Assembly: GCA_024704765.1 (NCBI GenBank)
Contig: JAKMXF010000296.1
Span: 1-64,000 of the forward strand
Direction of reading: 5' to 3'
Source: Oopsacas minuta
Lineage: Eukaryota > Porifera > Hexactinellida > Lyssacinosida > Leucopsacidae
DNA: 64,000 bases
In this document: positions 21,925-32,426 of the stretch, in pieces
How positions within the stretch are numbered: position 1 is the stretch's first letter
How the letters are laid out: every line of letters begins with the position of its first letter
The notes under the pieces: generated by a model
The model's input: the letters and a program-made list of their open reading frames with translations, nothing else
Database searches by the model: none
Told to the model about the DNA's origin: nothing
Translations under genes and position numbers: made by a program

Positions 21925-22480
21925 GTAAGTAAGAATGATAATCATATCACTTTGTATAATAAAGCCTGATATTATAAATCTGTAAAACTTGTATTTACCT
22001 TTTCCGGCTCTAAGTATTGTATATGGTAAATCTTTAATATTACTACGAGATGCAATGAATTTTCTATATACACACGACTATACTATTGTCTGTTAGTGGC
22101 TATATACCCCAAAGAATTATTCTACAACCCTGGCCAGATCGTATCCTCAGGCGTCGGCCATTTCATAATATATACATCAACCGAACTTAAATTTGATATG
22201 TTGATGGAATTCTATCTGTTCATACCTGCAAGCCTTTGTATATCATATACCTGGAATCAGTGCAAAATTAGCCCTGTACAATGGATGGTTCCCAATATTT
22301 TAATGCAGTCGAACACTAAAATTTTCGCTCGTTCGGTACACACTCAATCGTAAGTCTATATATACAAGTACAAGTATATGGCCAGTGTCTAGAAGGATTT
22401 GTCCCATTTACCCTTTTGTGCAGGGGTCTAGGCCAGGGATTTACTCCATTTAATTCCTGTAGATTTCAATACTACAAACT

Positions 22481-22936
22481 CAGGGCCGGATTAAGACTTT
22501 ACGGGACACTAAGTCATACATTTGGCGGGGCCCTACGTATTCAGCTAAGACCAAATACAATTGTATGAGATTACATTCAATATGTAGTAAACTAGTAATT
22601 AGATAAATGCATCATCACATATCCGTCAAATTGACCTTTTCTTGATTTCATTTTTGCAAAGTCATCAATGATATCCTGAAAGACGATGTTGTTCGTCAAA
22701 TCCGATTCAATGCACAACAAAGACAGGTTACAAATTTGCCTTCGTATAATGTCGATCGAAGCTCGTTCTTCACTCTTTTCAATAAAGAAAAGGATCATTC
22801 TCCTGTAGTGTTAGCAGCTTGACATGAAATTGAGTCTATCTCCAAAAATATCAAGCTTCGTTTAAATAATTTTGCAGGAAATCTAATTATCCGCGGGGCC
22901 CTAGGCCATGGCCTATTTGGCCTATGCCATAATCCA
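22481..22936 (-). mobile_element. hAT fragment (ZMYM1/DUF4371-like)
   Basis: The left end CAGGGCCGGATTAAGACT is a hAT terminus of the same style as 10145. A short minus-strand coding remnant at 22592-22798 has the tail of the dimerisation domain (LSLLCIESDLTNNIVF, then DIIDDFAKMKSRK). The right end near GGCCCTAGGCCATGG is degenerate and no target duplication was found. Confidence 0.7.
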
Positions 22937-23079
22937 CCAGCGGCTACAGTGTATTAGGTTCATTCCCCAATATAAATCGACAATCCTAGCTATACTCCCC
23001 GCGTGAAAATCTCAGAATTATCTAACATTTTGCCAAAACTTTACCACAGGGCTGTGCCAGTAATGCCAACTGACCAAGT

Positions 23080-23600
23080 CGAACTTGGGCAGAATTCGTA
23101 CCTGACTGATTTTGGGCTCCTGGATCTGATAATTATTTCAGGATATTCAATAATATTTGTCCCCTGATGTACTTCATGTTTTATCCTCAAATCCTTGGAT
23201 AAAATTCCGAATAATTTTTCTACAATTACCCCCTGTCTAACTTTTTAAAGGAGCTCTCTAGCATCAATTTGATATATGTGCAAAAGGTGTGAAAATATGA
23301 TAAATCATATAAAAATAGATTTGAAAATGTTAATTTTGGAACCTACATGCTCGATTACCCCTAAATACCAGTTAAACGTAATCTCTAGCATAAGTTTGAC
23401 GAATATGCAAACAGTCGTGAAATATTCACTTTAGAAAAATTCATACCCGAGGTGCAAATCTCCGACCCAAAATGTATATGTTGTGCAAATTTTCATGTTA
23501 ATTGGACGGTCTGATTTCGCACGGCCGCGCGGACGGACGGATGGACGGACGAATGGGCTTATGGACGTCGCACATCGTCCATACCATTAGAGCAATCTCC
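23080..23600 (+). repeat. R3 repeat, longest copy
   Basis: Contains GACTGATTTTGGGCTCCTGG, then ACCCCTAAATACCAG, GAAATATTCACTTTAGAA and a GGACGGACGGATGGACGGAC low-complexity tract (about 23530-23550). Inverted pieces occur at 49060-49135 and 49675-49870. No open reading frame that makes sense was found. The GGAC tract is more GC-rich than its surroundings. Confidence 0.7.
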
Positions 23601-23877
23601 CTATACTAAAACTTTCAAGAATTTGTCGAAATTCTCTGTCTCGTAACCCTTTATTTGTTAAATTATGTAGAACGTTAAATAATGCAACTTTCAATTCATA
23701 GTGAATATATGAAATTCTAAACCCTAATTGGATGTTAGTGAGTATCACCTAATGTGTTATCTAACCTAGTTGAATGCCGCTAAACAAGGGGGGTTCTCTG
23801 TCAACTAATTTGTGCTTCAAATTTTGCAGACAGTAAATTCTCTCTCTTTCCTACTTGGAGTAATACACTGTCGCCAG

Positions 23878-24068
23878 AGTCCTTCTGCTCTCTCGTTTAT
23901 TCAAGTCTTGGCGGGCTGTTCCTCTGGCTTAGGTACTTGTGGAATAGCGCTGATACACGCTTGTAAAATCGAGCGATTCTCCCGTTTCGCTTCATTCCAG
24001 AATTTGATAAAGAGATCATCGACGTATTTCCACTGGACCAATGCATGTCTTACAACTTCTTCGTTGCT
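23878..24068 (-). pseudogene. Unrecognised short coding-like stretch
   Basis: On the minus strand a frame of about 60 codons reads VVRHALVQWKYVDDLFIKFW, continuing with NEAKRENRSILQACISAIP and ending PEEQPAKT before a stop. Its amphipathic pattern and Trp/Tyr spacing look like a real helical protein segment, not random AT-rich translation. I cannot assign it. It may be a terminal exon or the remnant of a transposon gene. There is no ATG or clear splice site to anchor it. Confidence 0.3.
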
Positions 24069-24440
24069 TCATACATATAGTATATAGTATGTTAACAAAT
24101 ACATGTATTAATAAATGTTACTTTACATAGCAATCAGAAATACTGATGTAAACTCATTAGGTGGGAAGTACACTTTTCTGTCCAGATTTTATTCGGAAAA
24201 TCTGAAAATGTCCAGGTTTTGGTAAAAACCATGCTTTACATATACTTAATGCACAAAATATGTGTAGTTAATGCACATGGTTATCATCATCCTAGGGGCG
24301 TTGCATTAGTTCGAATTTACATGTTGGTATTAATTCAAATTTCTGATGTGGGCAATAGTTCGAAAGTTAAATATATGTAAGTTCGAATTAATTTCTATAT
24401 TGACATTAGTTCTAATGAAATATGATTCAATTATTTAAGT

Positions 24441-25142
24441 AACGAGCATTTGGCTCGTCGCTTCGCGATGAACTCAGCGCATTGTGCCTCGAGGTATCCA
24501 TTATTCTCCAAATTGATTACCCCTTCGAGTATTATAAAATAGATATATATAGAACAGTGTAATTCACAAATATACGCACATGGTATATATATTTTTGAAT
24601 TATTTTGCAAATCTCCCTGTATATTCATAAAAAATCAATAAATTTACATATCAAGGGACAAACAACAAACAATACCATATTCGGACTCAGCATACTCGAT
24701 TACCCCAGTATAGTCGTTGAAAGTATGATTCTACCTCAATTTTTGGATTTGTTTTCCTTTATATTCATAAAATCAACACTAAATTTCCATATGAGAAGCT
24801 TGAAAAGCGAAATTCGGATTCAGCGTGCTTAGTTACCCCTGGGTAGCCGTTTAGAGCAAGCCGTACGTATATTTTGAGATTTGGATAATTTGTTTACTAT
24901 ATATTCATAAAAACAACAATAAATTTACGTATGATTAATCCAAAGTGTGAATATCGGATTAAGCATGTTTGATATATTTGGTGAAGTTTTATTGAATTCT
25001 AATTACTTCCTTGACAAACACTAAATACATAGTTATGCGACAATAATAAACTTGCATACCTTAAATCCTATCCTTTACAACGGACAACAAACAGACAAAC
25101 AGCCAGACCGACAGACAACAATTGAGATTTAATGATATAGAT
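24441..25142 (-). repeat. R1 Helitron-like repeat, complete copy
   Basis: The most complete R1 copy, about 702 bp, on the minus strand. It begins (at 25142) TCTATATCATTAAATCTC, passes a GTTTGTCTGTTTG tract and a CAAGGAAGTAA phrase, then three tandem internal units around TAAATTTATTGTTGTTTTTATG. It ends (at 24441) with GCGCTGAGTTCATCGCG and a GACGAGCCAAATGCTCGT hairpin. No coding sequence, so it must be mobilised in trans if it is mobile. Confidence 0.8.
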
Positions 25143-25585
25143 TCAACCGTGCTCCACGAGTCTACCAAGGCTGGCTACGCCACTGCTCCAGATCCTATTC
25201 CTTCAGTAAAATTTTAGTCTCTCTCCATATTGGCATGTCAAGCTATTTTTATACTTTATAAGAATTTTGGACCTCTAATCTCAAAGGATGATAAATTTCT
25301 ATTTGTATTCGTTTTAGAATTGGATCAAATGCATTTGTATTCGATTTGAAATTTTTGGACGACCATATTTGTATTGTATTTGGTAGATCTGTTGCGTAAT
25401 TGTATTTATATTTGATTAAAAAGAAATGTATTTGGCCCCAGCCTGGTTAGTGGAGAAGAGGTCTTAGATTTGGCCCCAATATATTTTCTCAGAATGGTGG
25501 AAGTTTGGTCGCTGGAACATTGGTCGCTCAACATTTAGTTCTTATTATTATTAGTGCATAATAATAGTGAAGTATACGTGTATTA

Positions 25586-25860
25586 TCTATATTATTAAAT
25601 CTCAATGATTGTTTGTTTGTTTGTTTGTCCGTTATCAAGGAAAAGATTTATGGTATGCAATTTTGAAATTGTCGCAAAACTATGTATTTATCTTTTTATC
25701 AAGGAAGTGAAAGAATTTAATAACTGCATTAAATATATCAAACATGCTCAATCCAATTTTCACACTTTTGGGTTAATCATATGTAAATTTATTGTTGTTT
25801 TTATTAATGTCGAGGCTCAATGCGCCGAGTTCATCGCGAAGCGACGAGCCAAAGGCTCGT
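25586..25860 (+). repeat. R1 Helitron-like repeat, short copy
   Basis: Both ends are intact: TCTATATTATTAAATCTCAA at the start, preceded by A, and CGACGAGCCAAAGGCTCGT at the end, where GAGCC and GGCTC form a terminal hairpin. The middle tandem units are deleted, leaving 275 bp. Having both ends makes this the best copy for defining the family borders. Confidence 0.82.
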
Positions 25861-26089
25861 ATATTATTAAATTTCTATTCTTGTCTGTATTCAGAGATCT
25901 GATTATCGATCGTATATGCTTGCATTGTCGATGGTCCAAATATCGATCATTGGATTGGATTGGCAACCTTGATTATAGGTACACTGAATGTGCAATAATA
26001 GTTACATCGAGGGTTGTTGATATATATATTACAATCCCGGCATACCAGAGTATTTTCTCCCCGGGATTATTGTCTGAATCTCATCTTCC

Positions 26090-26240
26090 TGTGTCATAGT
26101 GCCATGTATCCCCATACTCGTAGTCCTAGAGTGAGTTGTCCCCTGAACTCGTGGCACTAGGATGAGATCTCCCCCGAACTGGTGGCCTCAGGGTGAGATG
26201 TCTCCCGAACCAGCGACACTAGGGGTGAGTTTCCCCATTT
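26090..26240. repeat. Minisatellite of about 45-bp units
   Basis: Three to four units of the form GAACTCGTGGCACTAGG...GAGATCTCCCCC follow each other (for example 26143-26230). Related wording (TCTGGCACTAGGGTCAGATG) recurs at 26755-26850 and inside the MITE at 28115-28615, so the same short motif has been spread to three places. Confidence 0.65.
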
Positions 26241-26783
26241 TATATTTTCTTTCATACAATTTGGGTCCAAAGGACACCTGGCGGGTATGTAAAGTTTACA
26301 GCCCGCGTAGTTATATGAAAATTTGTACTTTAGTAGCTGTGGTTGGTAGAAAATAATGTTGATTATTCAAAATAAACTAACCTTGAAACGGGATACATAT
26401 TAAATTTACTAGGTAGGCGCTAGTACAGTAGGGGTATCCGAAGGTTAGATTTATTTGCTAAAAATTTGTAAGAATGTATCACTTTCAAAATATGGGGGGG
26501 CATTGCCTCCCATGCACTCCCAGAACTACGCTAGTGGACTCTCTTGGACATTGTAATCCTGTACTAATTTGAATCTCAAGATGGGCACTTTGATTCCTTA
26601 TAAGACTGTAAAAGCACTTAAATAAACCCTGTACCGATATAGCCCTATTGAACGGAGTCTACTGTATTAATAAATAGAACTCTCGAAGGAGTTATCTCGA
26701 ACTAGGCCCATTATTTTAGGGGGATCCGTCGTCCTACTTTATCGGGACTCCTCAAACTAGGATCAGATGTCCGTGACGGACAC

Positions 26784-26847
26784 CTCAACCCATTTGATCT
26801 TAGTGCCAGATGTACGCGGCCATCTGGCACTAAGGTCAAATAGGGAT
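26784..26847. repeat. Inverted repeat, TTAGTGCCAGATG stem
   Basis: ATTTGATCTTAGTGCCAGATG (split: ATTTGATCTTAG, TGCCAGATG) is followed after eight bases by CATCTGGCACTAAGGTCAAAT (split: CATCTGGCACTAAG, GTCAAAT). The two arms of 21 bases pair almost perfectly. It is probably a small foldback derived from the neighbouring minisatellite motif. Confidence 0.65.
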
Positions 26848-26849
26848 TG

Positions 26850-28114
26850 AATATCGTGATTAGCTTCTCTATCACAAGATCCCAAGATTTTGTTGTTTGG
26901 TAATTAAATTTTGTATACAGATTGAATGCAATACATTTATTCGTAATATCCTCTATAGATGACAGAATACAACCCATATTAACCTTTGGTAGCGTCTAGA
27001 TTTGGGATCATTTTCTTTCATCTTCTGCATAGTTAAAAGTGTGCAAAAATAGTTAAAATGCTGTGATGGGCAGTGGCGGATCCAGGGAAACGTGAATGGG
27101 GGATGTATCCCCTAATATATTCGTTACATTTTATGATAAGCGTCACGTCGATTTGGATGAATTCTTGTTTTGGAAAATTGTATATTTGAGAACGACATCA
27201 AGCTTACTAGCTTAATTCATTAGCCACGTTCTATCTAGGATGGTAAATTTGGGGAGAAGCTTTTGAATATCTTAATGTTAATAATTACCTGGATTACAAA
27301 ATATGACCGTGATTGTATCCCCTAGTTTTTTATCACGAACCTAAATTGTTCTCCCAATATTCTTATCGCCATTAAATTTTTGAATGTAATCACAAATAAT
27401 TTGAATTTTTTCCTTATTTGTCAGAAACACACATTTCCCTGGATTACTTATGTTTCGCATGGTTATTATTCCAACTCCTGGAATATTCATTAATCTCTGG
27501 CAAGTTACGAATTCAGGATTACCTGGCCTATCATGCAGATAATCGCCTAATAACTTTGATTGTGAATTCCGAAAAGGAGATTTTTGTAATTAATAGAGCT
27601 GTTAAGCTAATAAGTATGCATTTTTGTTAAAAGCATGAAACTTCCACATAACATCTATATGTTATTGTAAGCTATTATAGACAAGGAGCAATCTCGAAAA
27701 CGATCTCTGGTCAGACATTTTTAATGTGCTACTTTGGGACACATTTTGAATATCTTAAAGCCTTCCTAACCTCCAGTAGGCTACTCTAATCCAATTGCTA
27801 TGTCGATATTCGTCATCAGCGTAAACTTCCCCTTCAAGTTATCACTCAAATATATTTGATACTATTTTTCCCTAGTAACGCAGGAATGTGGCAATGTCCA
27901 TTCCAAAATTTGTCATAACCCTTTCGAGTGATTCCTTGTTTGATGCCGCTAGGCTAGCCGAGTCTATTCATACACACAGCGACCCTCGATACTCGATAGT
28001 ATAGTTTCATTAACACGATTTTACTAGATGGCCCTCTGCGGCCTCCTAAATTTCTTATAATTTTTTCATATTTCTTACAAAATATGATTTCAGCGTTTGT
28101 ATTTATGAGAAATA
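26850..28114. other. No gene recognised
   Basis: AT-rich intron 2 sequence of the MGCC gene. A TE-end-like phrase GGCAGTGGCGGATCCAGGG sits at 27070-27088. The + strand open stretch at 27418-27630 shows no domain. Confidence 0.35.
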
Positions 28115-28615
28115 CAGTAGACTCTCGTTAATACGTACACCAGAGGACTGCCAAAATTCGTACTCCTTATCCAGTATTGTAGTGGCATCTGTTCCCTCTA
28201 ATTTGGCCCCCTCGGACTTCTGGCACTAGGGTCAGATGTCCCTCTGGACTTCTGGCACTATGACACCGGTTTCAACTGTACATACTTAGTGGCGTATCCA
28301 CCATCCAGGAGCGCGCAATGGGTAATTGATTATGATTTAGACAGAGATTGTTGTCTAAATCATTATCAATTAAAATCATTGTTATTCAAGGGGTGTGCTC
28401 GAGCACCCATTGCGCGCTCCTGGATAGTGGATACGCCACTAAGTATGTACAGTTGAAACCGGTGTCATAGTGCCTGAAGTCCGGGAGGACAGCTGACCCT
28501 AGTATCACTAGTCCGCGGGGACTCCTTGCCCTAGTGCCAGAAGTCAGGAGGGACAGCTGACCCTCTCACACCGGAATTACTCCTTAACCGTGTTAGTATT
28601 AACGAGACTCTACTG
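28115..28615. mobile_element. pogo/Tigger-like MITE with a nested foldback
   Basis: The ends CAGTAGACTCTCGTTAATAC and GTATTAACGAGACTCTACTG (one difference) are inverted repeats, each flanked by TA (28113-28114, 28616-28617), as for pogo/Tigger elements. Inside are copies of the TCTGGCACTAGGGTCAG motif on both sides of a long palindrome (28255-28473). At 501 bp there is no transposase. Confidence 0.8.
28255..28473. repeat. Foldback with 69-bp arms and a second inner hairpin
   Basis: The left arm runs from GGCACTATGACACCGG through TTAGTGGCGTATCCACC to GAGCGCGCAATGGGT (28255-28323). The right arm at 28404-28473 is its near-perfect reverse complement. The 80-base centre holds another inverted repeat, AATTGATTATGATTTAGACA against TGTCTAAATCATTATCAATT. 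A MITE with TTAGTGGCGTATCC ends therefore seems to have landed in the larger element. Confidence 0.85.
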
Positions 28616-29137
28616 TATACTTGTAAGTTATTAATGTTGAATGTATTTGAATATTTTCAGCATATTTTCCTTTTGATAGAGTTGTCCTTAGTTGCACATC
28701 ATGTCTAACACGTAGCTCAGTAAACGCAAACTAGAGCTTACAATCCCGAACATATTTTGTAATGCCGGGATTAGGCAATGAAACACAAGGATTCCCAATA
28801 AACGGGGTTCTCCGTTTATTTGTTTTAAAATAATACTAATACTTTAATTTATCAGGAACAAATCATATTTAATTTTTTCAGATACGTATAGTCCATGCAT
28901 CATAAGTGCTCTCTGATACTAGTTACTGATTTTGGTAAAGTATGACCCAGAGCCATTAAAGATTTTCTAGGGTCCTGTGAAGTAATAAAAATAGTGAAAT
29001 TGAGTTCATTGCATACAGTCATCCTTGCAATTACTGCCCAGAGAGTTGCATCATTGGTAAATTTGTTGATAGTATAAATTTTAGTACATTTTTTTGAGAG
29101 TCATTTTCTAGAGTTTTGGTATTCTCACGTTTCAGTA

Positions 29138-29607
29138 CAGTCAACTCCGCTTAATTGGGACACCGGTTATTCGGAAAATCCGCTTATTTGGGACAAATCT
29201 CCACAAAAAAAATCATTTCCATTCAAGTTAGTACTAAATATTTTCGGTTAATGGGGAAAAAATCTGGTAATCGAGTGAAAATTAGTAACTCATTAGGACG
29301 AAATTTCTTTTGAGTTAGGAAAATCTAAAACTAGGTACATTTACAAATTTCGATAATTATAGACTAATTTTGGTATTAATTTAGCCAAATCAACTTCTAT
29401 TTACTAGTAATTGTTATCAATACGATTCTGGATGGGTTGGGCTCAATGATAGAGTGGTTAACTTGCTTTAGGGGACTCTGCAACTGGAAAAATAGAATAG
29501 TGTTGCTCTTTAGTATCATTATTAGAAAATCTCCGGTTAATTGGGAACTTCGCTTAATCGGGACTAAAGGACTTAATCGATGTGTTCTGATTAACTGGAG
29601 CTGACTG
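29138..29607. mobile_element. pogo/Tigger-like MITE
   Basis: A 470-bp element with ends CAGTCAACTCCGCTTAATTG and TTAACTGGAGCTGACTG, flanked by TA on both sides. Subterminal repeats of the phrase TTAATTGGGAC occur in both halves (29146-29290 and 29530-29560), as in Tigger-family MITEs. An open stretch on the minus strand (29397-29666) has no recognisable transposase motif. Confidence 0.72.
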
Positions 29608-30398
29608 TATATCGATTTGATGTGTTGATTTGAGATGCACGTGTAATCCTTTTGTAGAACCACCATAACACTTTAATATTTTGTTACATGATTGGCATTG
29701 AGCCTGCTTACCACATACAGATCTCAGAAAATGTTTCCATACTTCTGCACCACCAGCAAAATTTTGAAATTTAATACTATCAGCTATAAAACATAGAATA
29801 TACGTAGAGAAATTTAGTTATAGTATTTTATAATATTTATTCATGATTTTAATAGTAATCTTCGAGTCTTTGTTTGTTAAATTATAACAACAATGACCAC
29901 AAAGATTATCATTGAACAAGGAATCCAAATAAGATGATAAAAGATTATAAGCATCCTATACAAATGCATAATTGTTTGTCTAGGAAATCTAATCAAATAC
30001 GTTTGCAATCTTACAGGCAAACCAGTCCCATTCTTTGACTCCAATTAAAGACATTTGCTTCTAAATTCGGAACCCCGAGATTGAGAAATAATCCTCGGAT
30101 TGGAAATCGGGATTGGGATTAAAAAAACAAATCCCGGGAATGAATCACGGAGGTGAAATGGATTGAGATACCAGGATGGCGGGATTGTAAGCCCTAACAT
30201 AAACTGTTGAAATAGCTAGATTCGCACATTTGAATGCAAGTCAATATTTTATATTATAAGCAAAATGGATCTCCCATAGAGTTATTGGTATTTCTGAGAT
30301 CCGGGCAAGACTGCTCGGACTCAAACGTTCTACTGTATGTGTAGAAGTGTTTCTATCTTCATCATTTTCTCTCATTTTCTCTCTTTATATACCTATAG

Positions 30399-30571
30399 AT
30401 TAAAAGAAGGAGATTGTGCATCACTCACTAATCTAGATGCTAATTATGCTATTCAATTAATCGATTCTGCCAAGGGACTGAAGAACAAGTGGAATACTGC
30501 ATTGTCTCAACATAAACCTGGAGATCTGCCAATTCCAGGTTTACTGGCAGAAATAGGAATGGTATTTAATG
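30399..30571 (+). CDS. MGCC protein gene, exon 3
   Basis: Preceded by a strong pyrimidine tract and acceptor (CTATAG, ending at 30398). The first base completes Ile39. The next 57 codons begin LKEGDCASLTNLDANYAIQL and end GLLAEIGMVFN. The last base G joins GA of exon 4 to give Gly97. The donor is GTATAAGAG. Predicted mainly helical. The strongest argument for reality is that the reading frame crosses this junction into GRGKYDEAEK of exon 4, which reads as natural protein. Confidence 0.75.
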
Positions 30572-31228
30572 GTATAAGAGAATGTACTACACGGGAAATT
30601 GGTAATATATTTGGCATTAATATTTTGACCTTTAAATTTATATAATTGAATTCGATTTCGTACTATTTCCATGGTAGGAAAATAATTTGTAATCGAATTT
30701 CAACACTGTTTCGTTCCTGAATACTGATAAATAATCAAGGTCACAATGTCACCAATAACTTACTTACCAATATATTGATATGTAAAGAGATTTTGTTTTT
30801 GAAAACTAGAAAATACTATGACAAACAGTTTAAGTTGAATTATATAATTGTTTGTATACCTCCAGTTTACGTAATTGGATAATTGCACAGTTTGCACCAT
30901 GGCTACTTAATACACGGCCGTGTATGTGACTGAGGAGGTGAAAAACATCAAGGCAGATTTATTTTTTTAGATAATCTAACGCTCTTAATATCTGCCTATT
31001 ATGTTTTCTGGGGTTTTCGTATATGATGTAATATTTGAGACTATTTAGCAAGCTCTCACATCTTTCATATAATTCATGTGGTTTGGGCTCTTTTTACTAC
31101 ATTTGGATGACTTTAGAATTCGAAAGAATTATTCATTAGTATATATTTTTATATTGAATTATACTTACTTATATATATAAAGAGATCCAATAATAATAAT
31201 TCCATATTTTAACACGCAATTAATCTGT
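30572..31228. other. No gene or repeat recognised (start of intron 3)
   Basis: AT-rich sequence following the exon 3 donor. I see no conserved element apart from a short ACACGGCCGTGT palindrome at 30912-30923. Confidence 0.4.
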
Positions 31229-31830
31229 ACTTGGCCGCTTCGCTTGCTAGGTCGCTGCGCGAAAGCTTAGCGCGTCAGGTTAGATTAGGTATTAAACAGA
31301 TAAATTTCTTAGTGCATTTGGTCGCTACACAAAGGGATATACTCGGCACTTTGTGCCTCGGGTATATAATATAGCAGAAATTCTAAGATTTCATTATCCA
31401 TGGTCCATCTAAATTACATTCAATAGCCTTCTATGGTGACACTTGAGATGCTATGTCGTTTTGGTTAGTAATCTCGGCACTTCGTGCCTCGAGCATTAAG
31501 AAATTCTGAAATTTTTCTTTGATTTTTGTGTAGTCATAATGACGTAATAATTCCATGATGATTTTGCATTAGGTAATAATCAGAACGTGTGGCATATTGA
31601 GGTGTACCTGTTAATTTCGAGTTACTACCATATACTTGTATATTGGCTGAGCAGTGGCCAATAATGTGAAATTTCCGACATCAAAAAGGTGACAATTACG
31701 TCATAATTTCGTCACAGGTTTATATTTTTGTCCAATACTCGAACGCGTGTCCGAGCCAGACCCAATATATCCCTGTACGACACTAATCAGCTATGGTCTC
31801 TTCTAGTTTCTTCAGTTTCCGCTATGACAT
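31229..31830 (+). repeat. R2 interspersed repeat, copy 2
   Basis: Starts near TTGGCCGCTTCGCTTGC and contains GGCACTTTGTGCCTCGGG, CATGGTCCATCTAAATTAC and AATCTCGGCACTTCGTGCC before an ATGACGTAATAATTCC tail. It aligns by eye over its full length with 14383-14999, so the family is about 0.6 kb. The inner CGAAG/GCGCGAAAGC phrases form short hairpins near the 5' end. Confidence 0.78.
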
Positions 31831-32426
31831 AATCTAGCTCTGCAAACTTTTCCAAGTCGAATTAACGTCATCTAATTACTTACTTACCAAATTTGTCAAC
31901 AATTGATCCTATTATTTGGCTATTTATCGAGTTTTTACTGTGCCTACTATACCTAAGTATAGGGGCCCAGTATTGAAATGCTTGTCTATATTATTATATT
32001 TTTTCTATATTTTTTTCTTCGTAAAAGCCCTGCAGCCAAAACTGGATAGAATTAAGGTGATATATGCTATGAGAAGTATTGAACATATTCGTCGGGTGTG
32101 CTTCTCCCCTCTGCTAATCAATCGGGGCACCAAGTGCCACTATTTCACACTGGTCAAACTTTTGTCTGGCCTCTAGCAAAAAATTATGAAAGGAAAGGTG
32201 CCAAATTTTTCACACATTTCGAAAGAGAAAAAAATTCTACACCTTCCTACTCTTCTAGAATTTTGATATTGGTTATAGTTTTTTTGCTGAAGTAATGAAA
32301 AATTTACATTATATAGCACTATGTCATAGGTATATAATTCTATTGTTCTTAGATGTTAAATATTTATTACTTAAACATAGGTACTTCTAGTGCTGTATAT
32401 AATATGCATTCATTGAATATCTAAAT

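Noticed and set aside
23525-23560. GGAC-rich tract as a regulatory element
   Set aside because: It is part of the dispersed R3 repeat, so repeat origin explains it.
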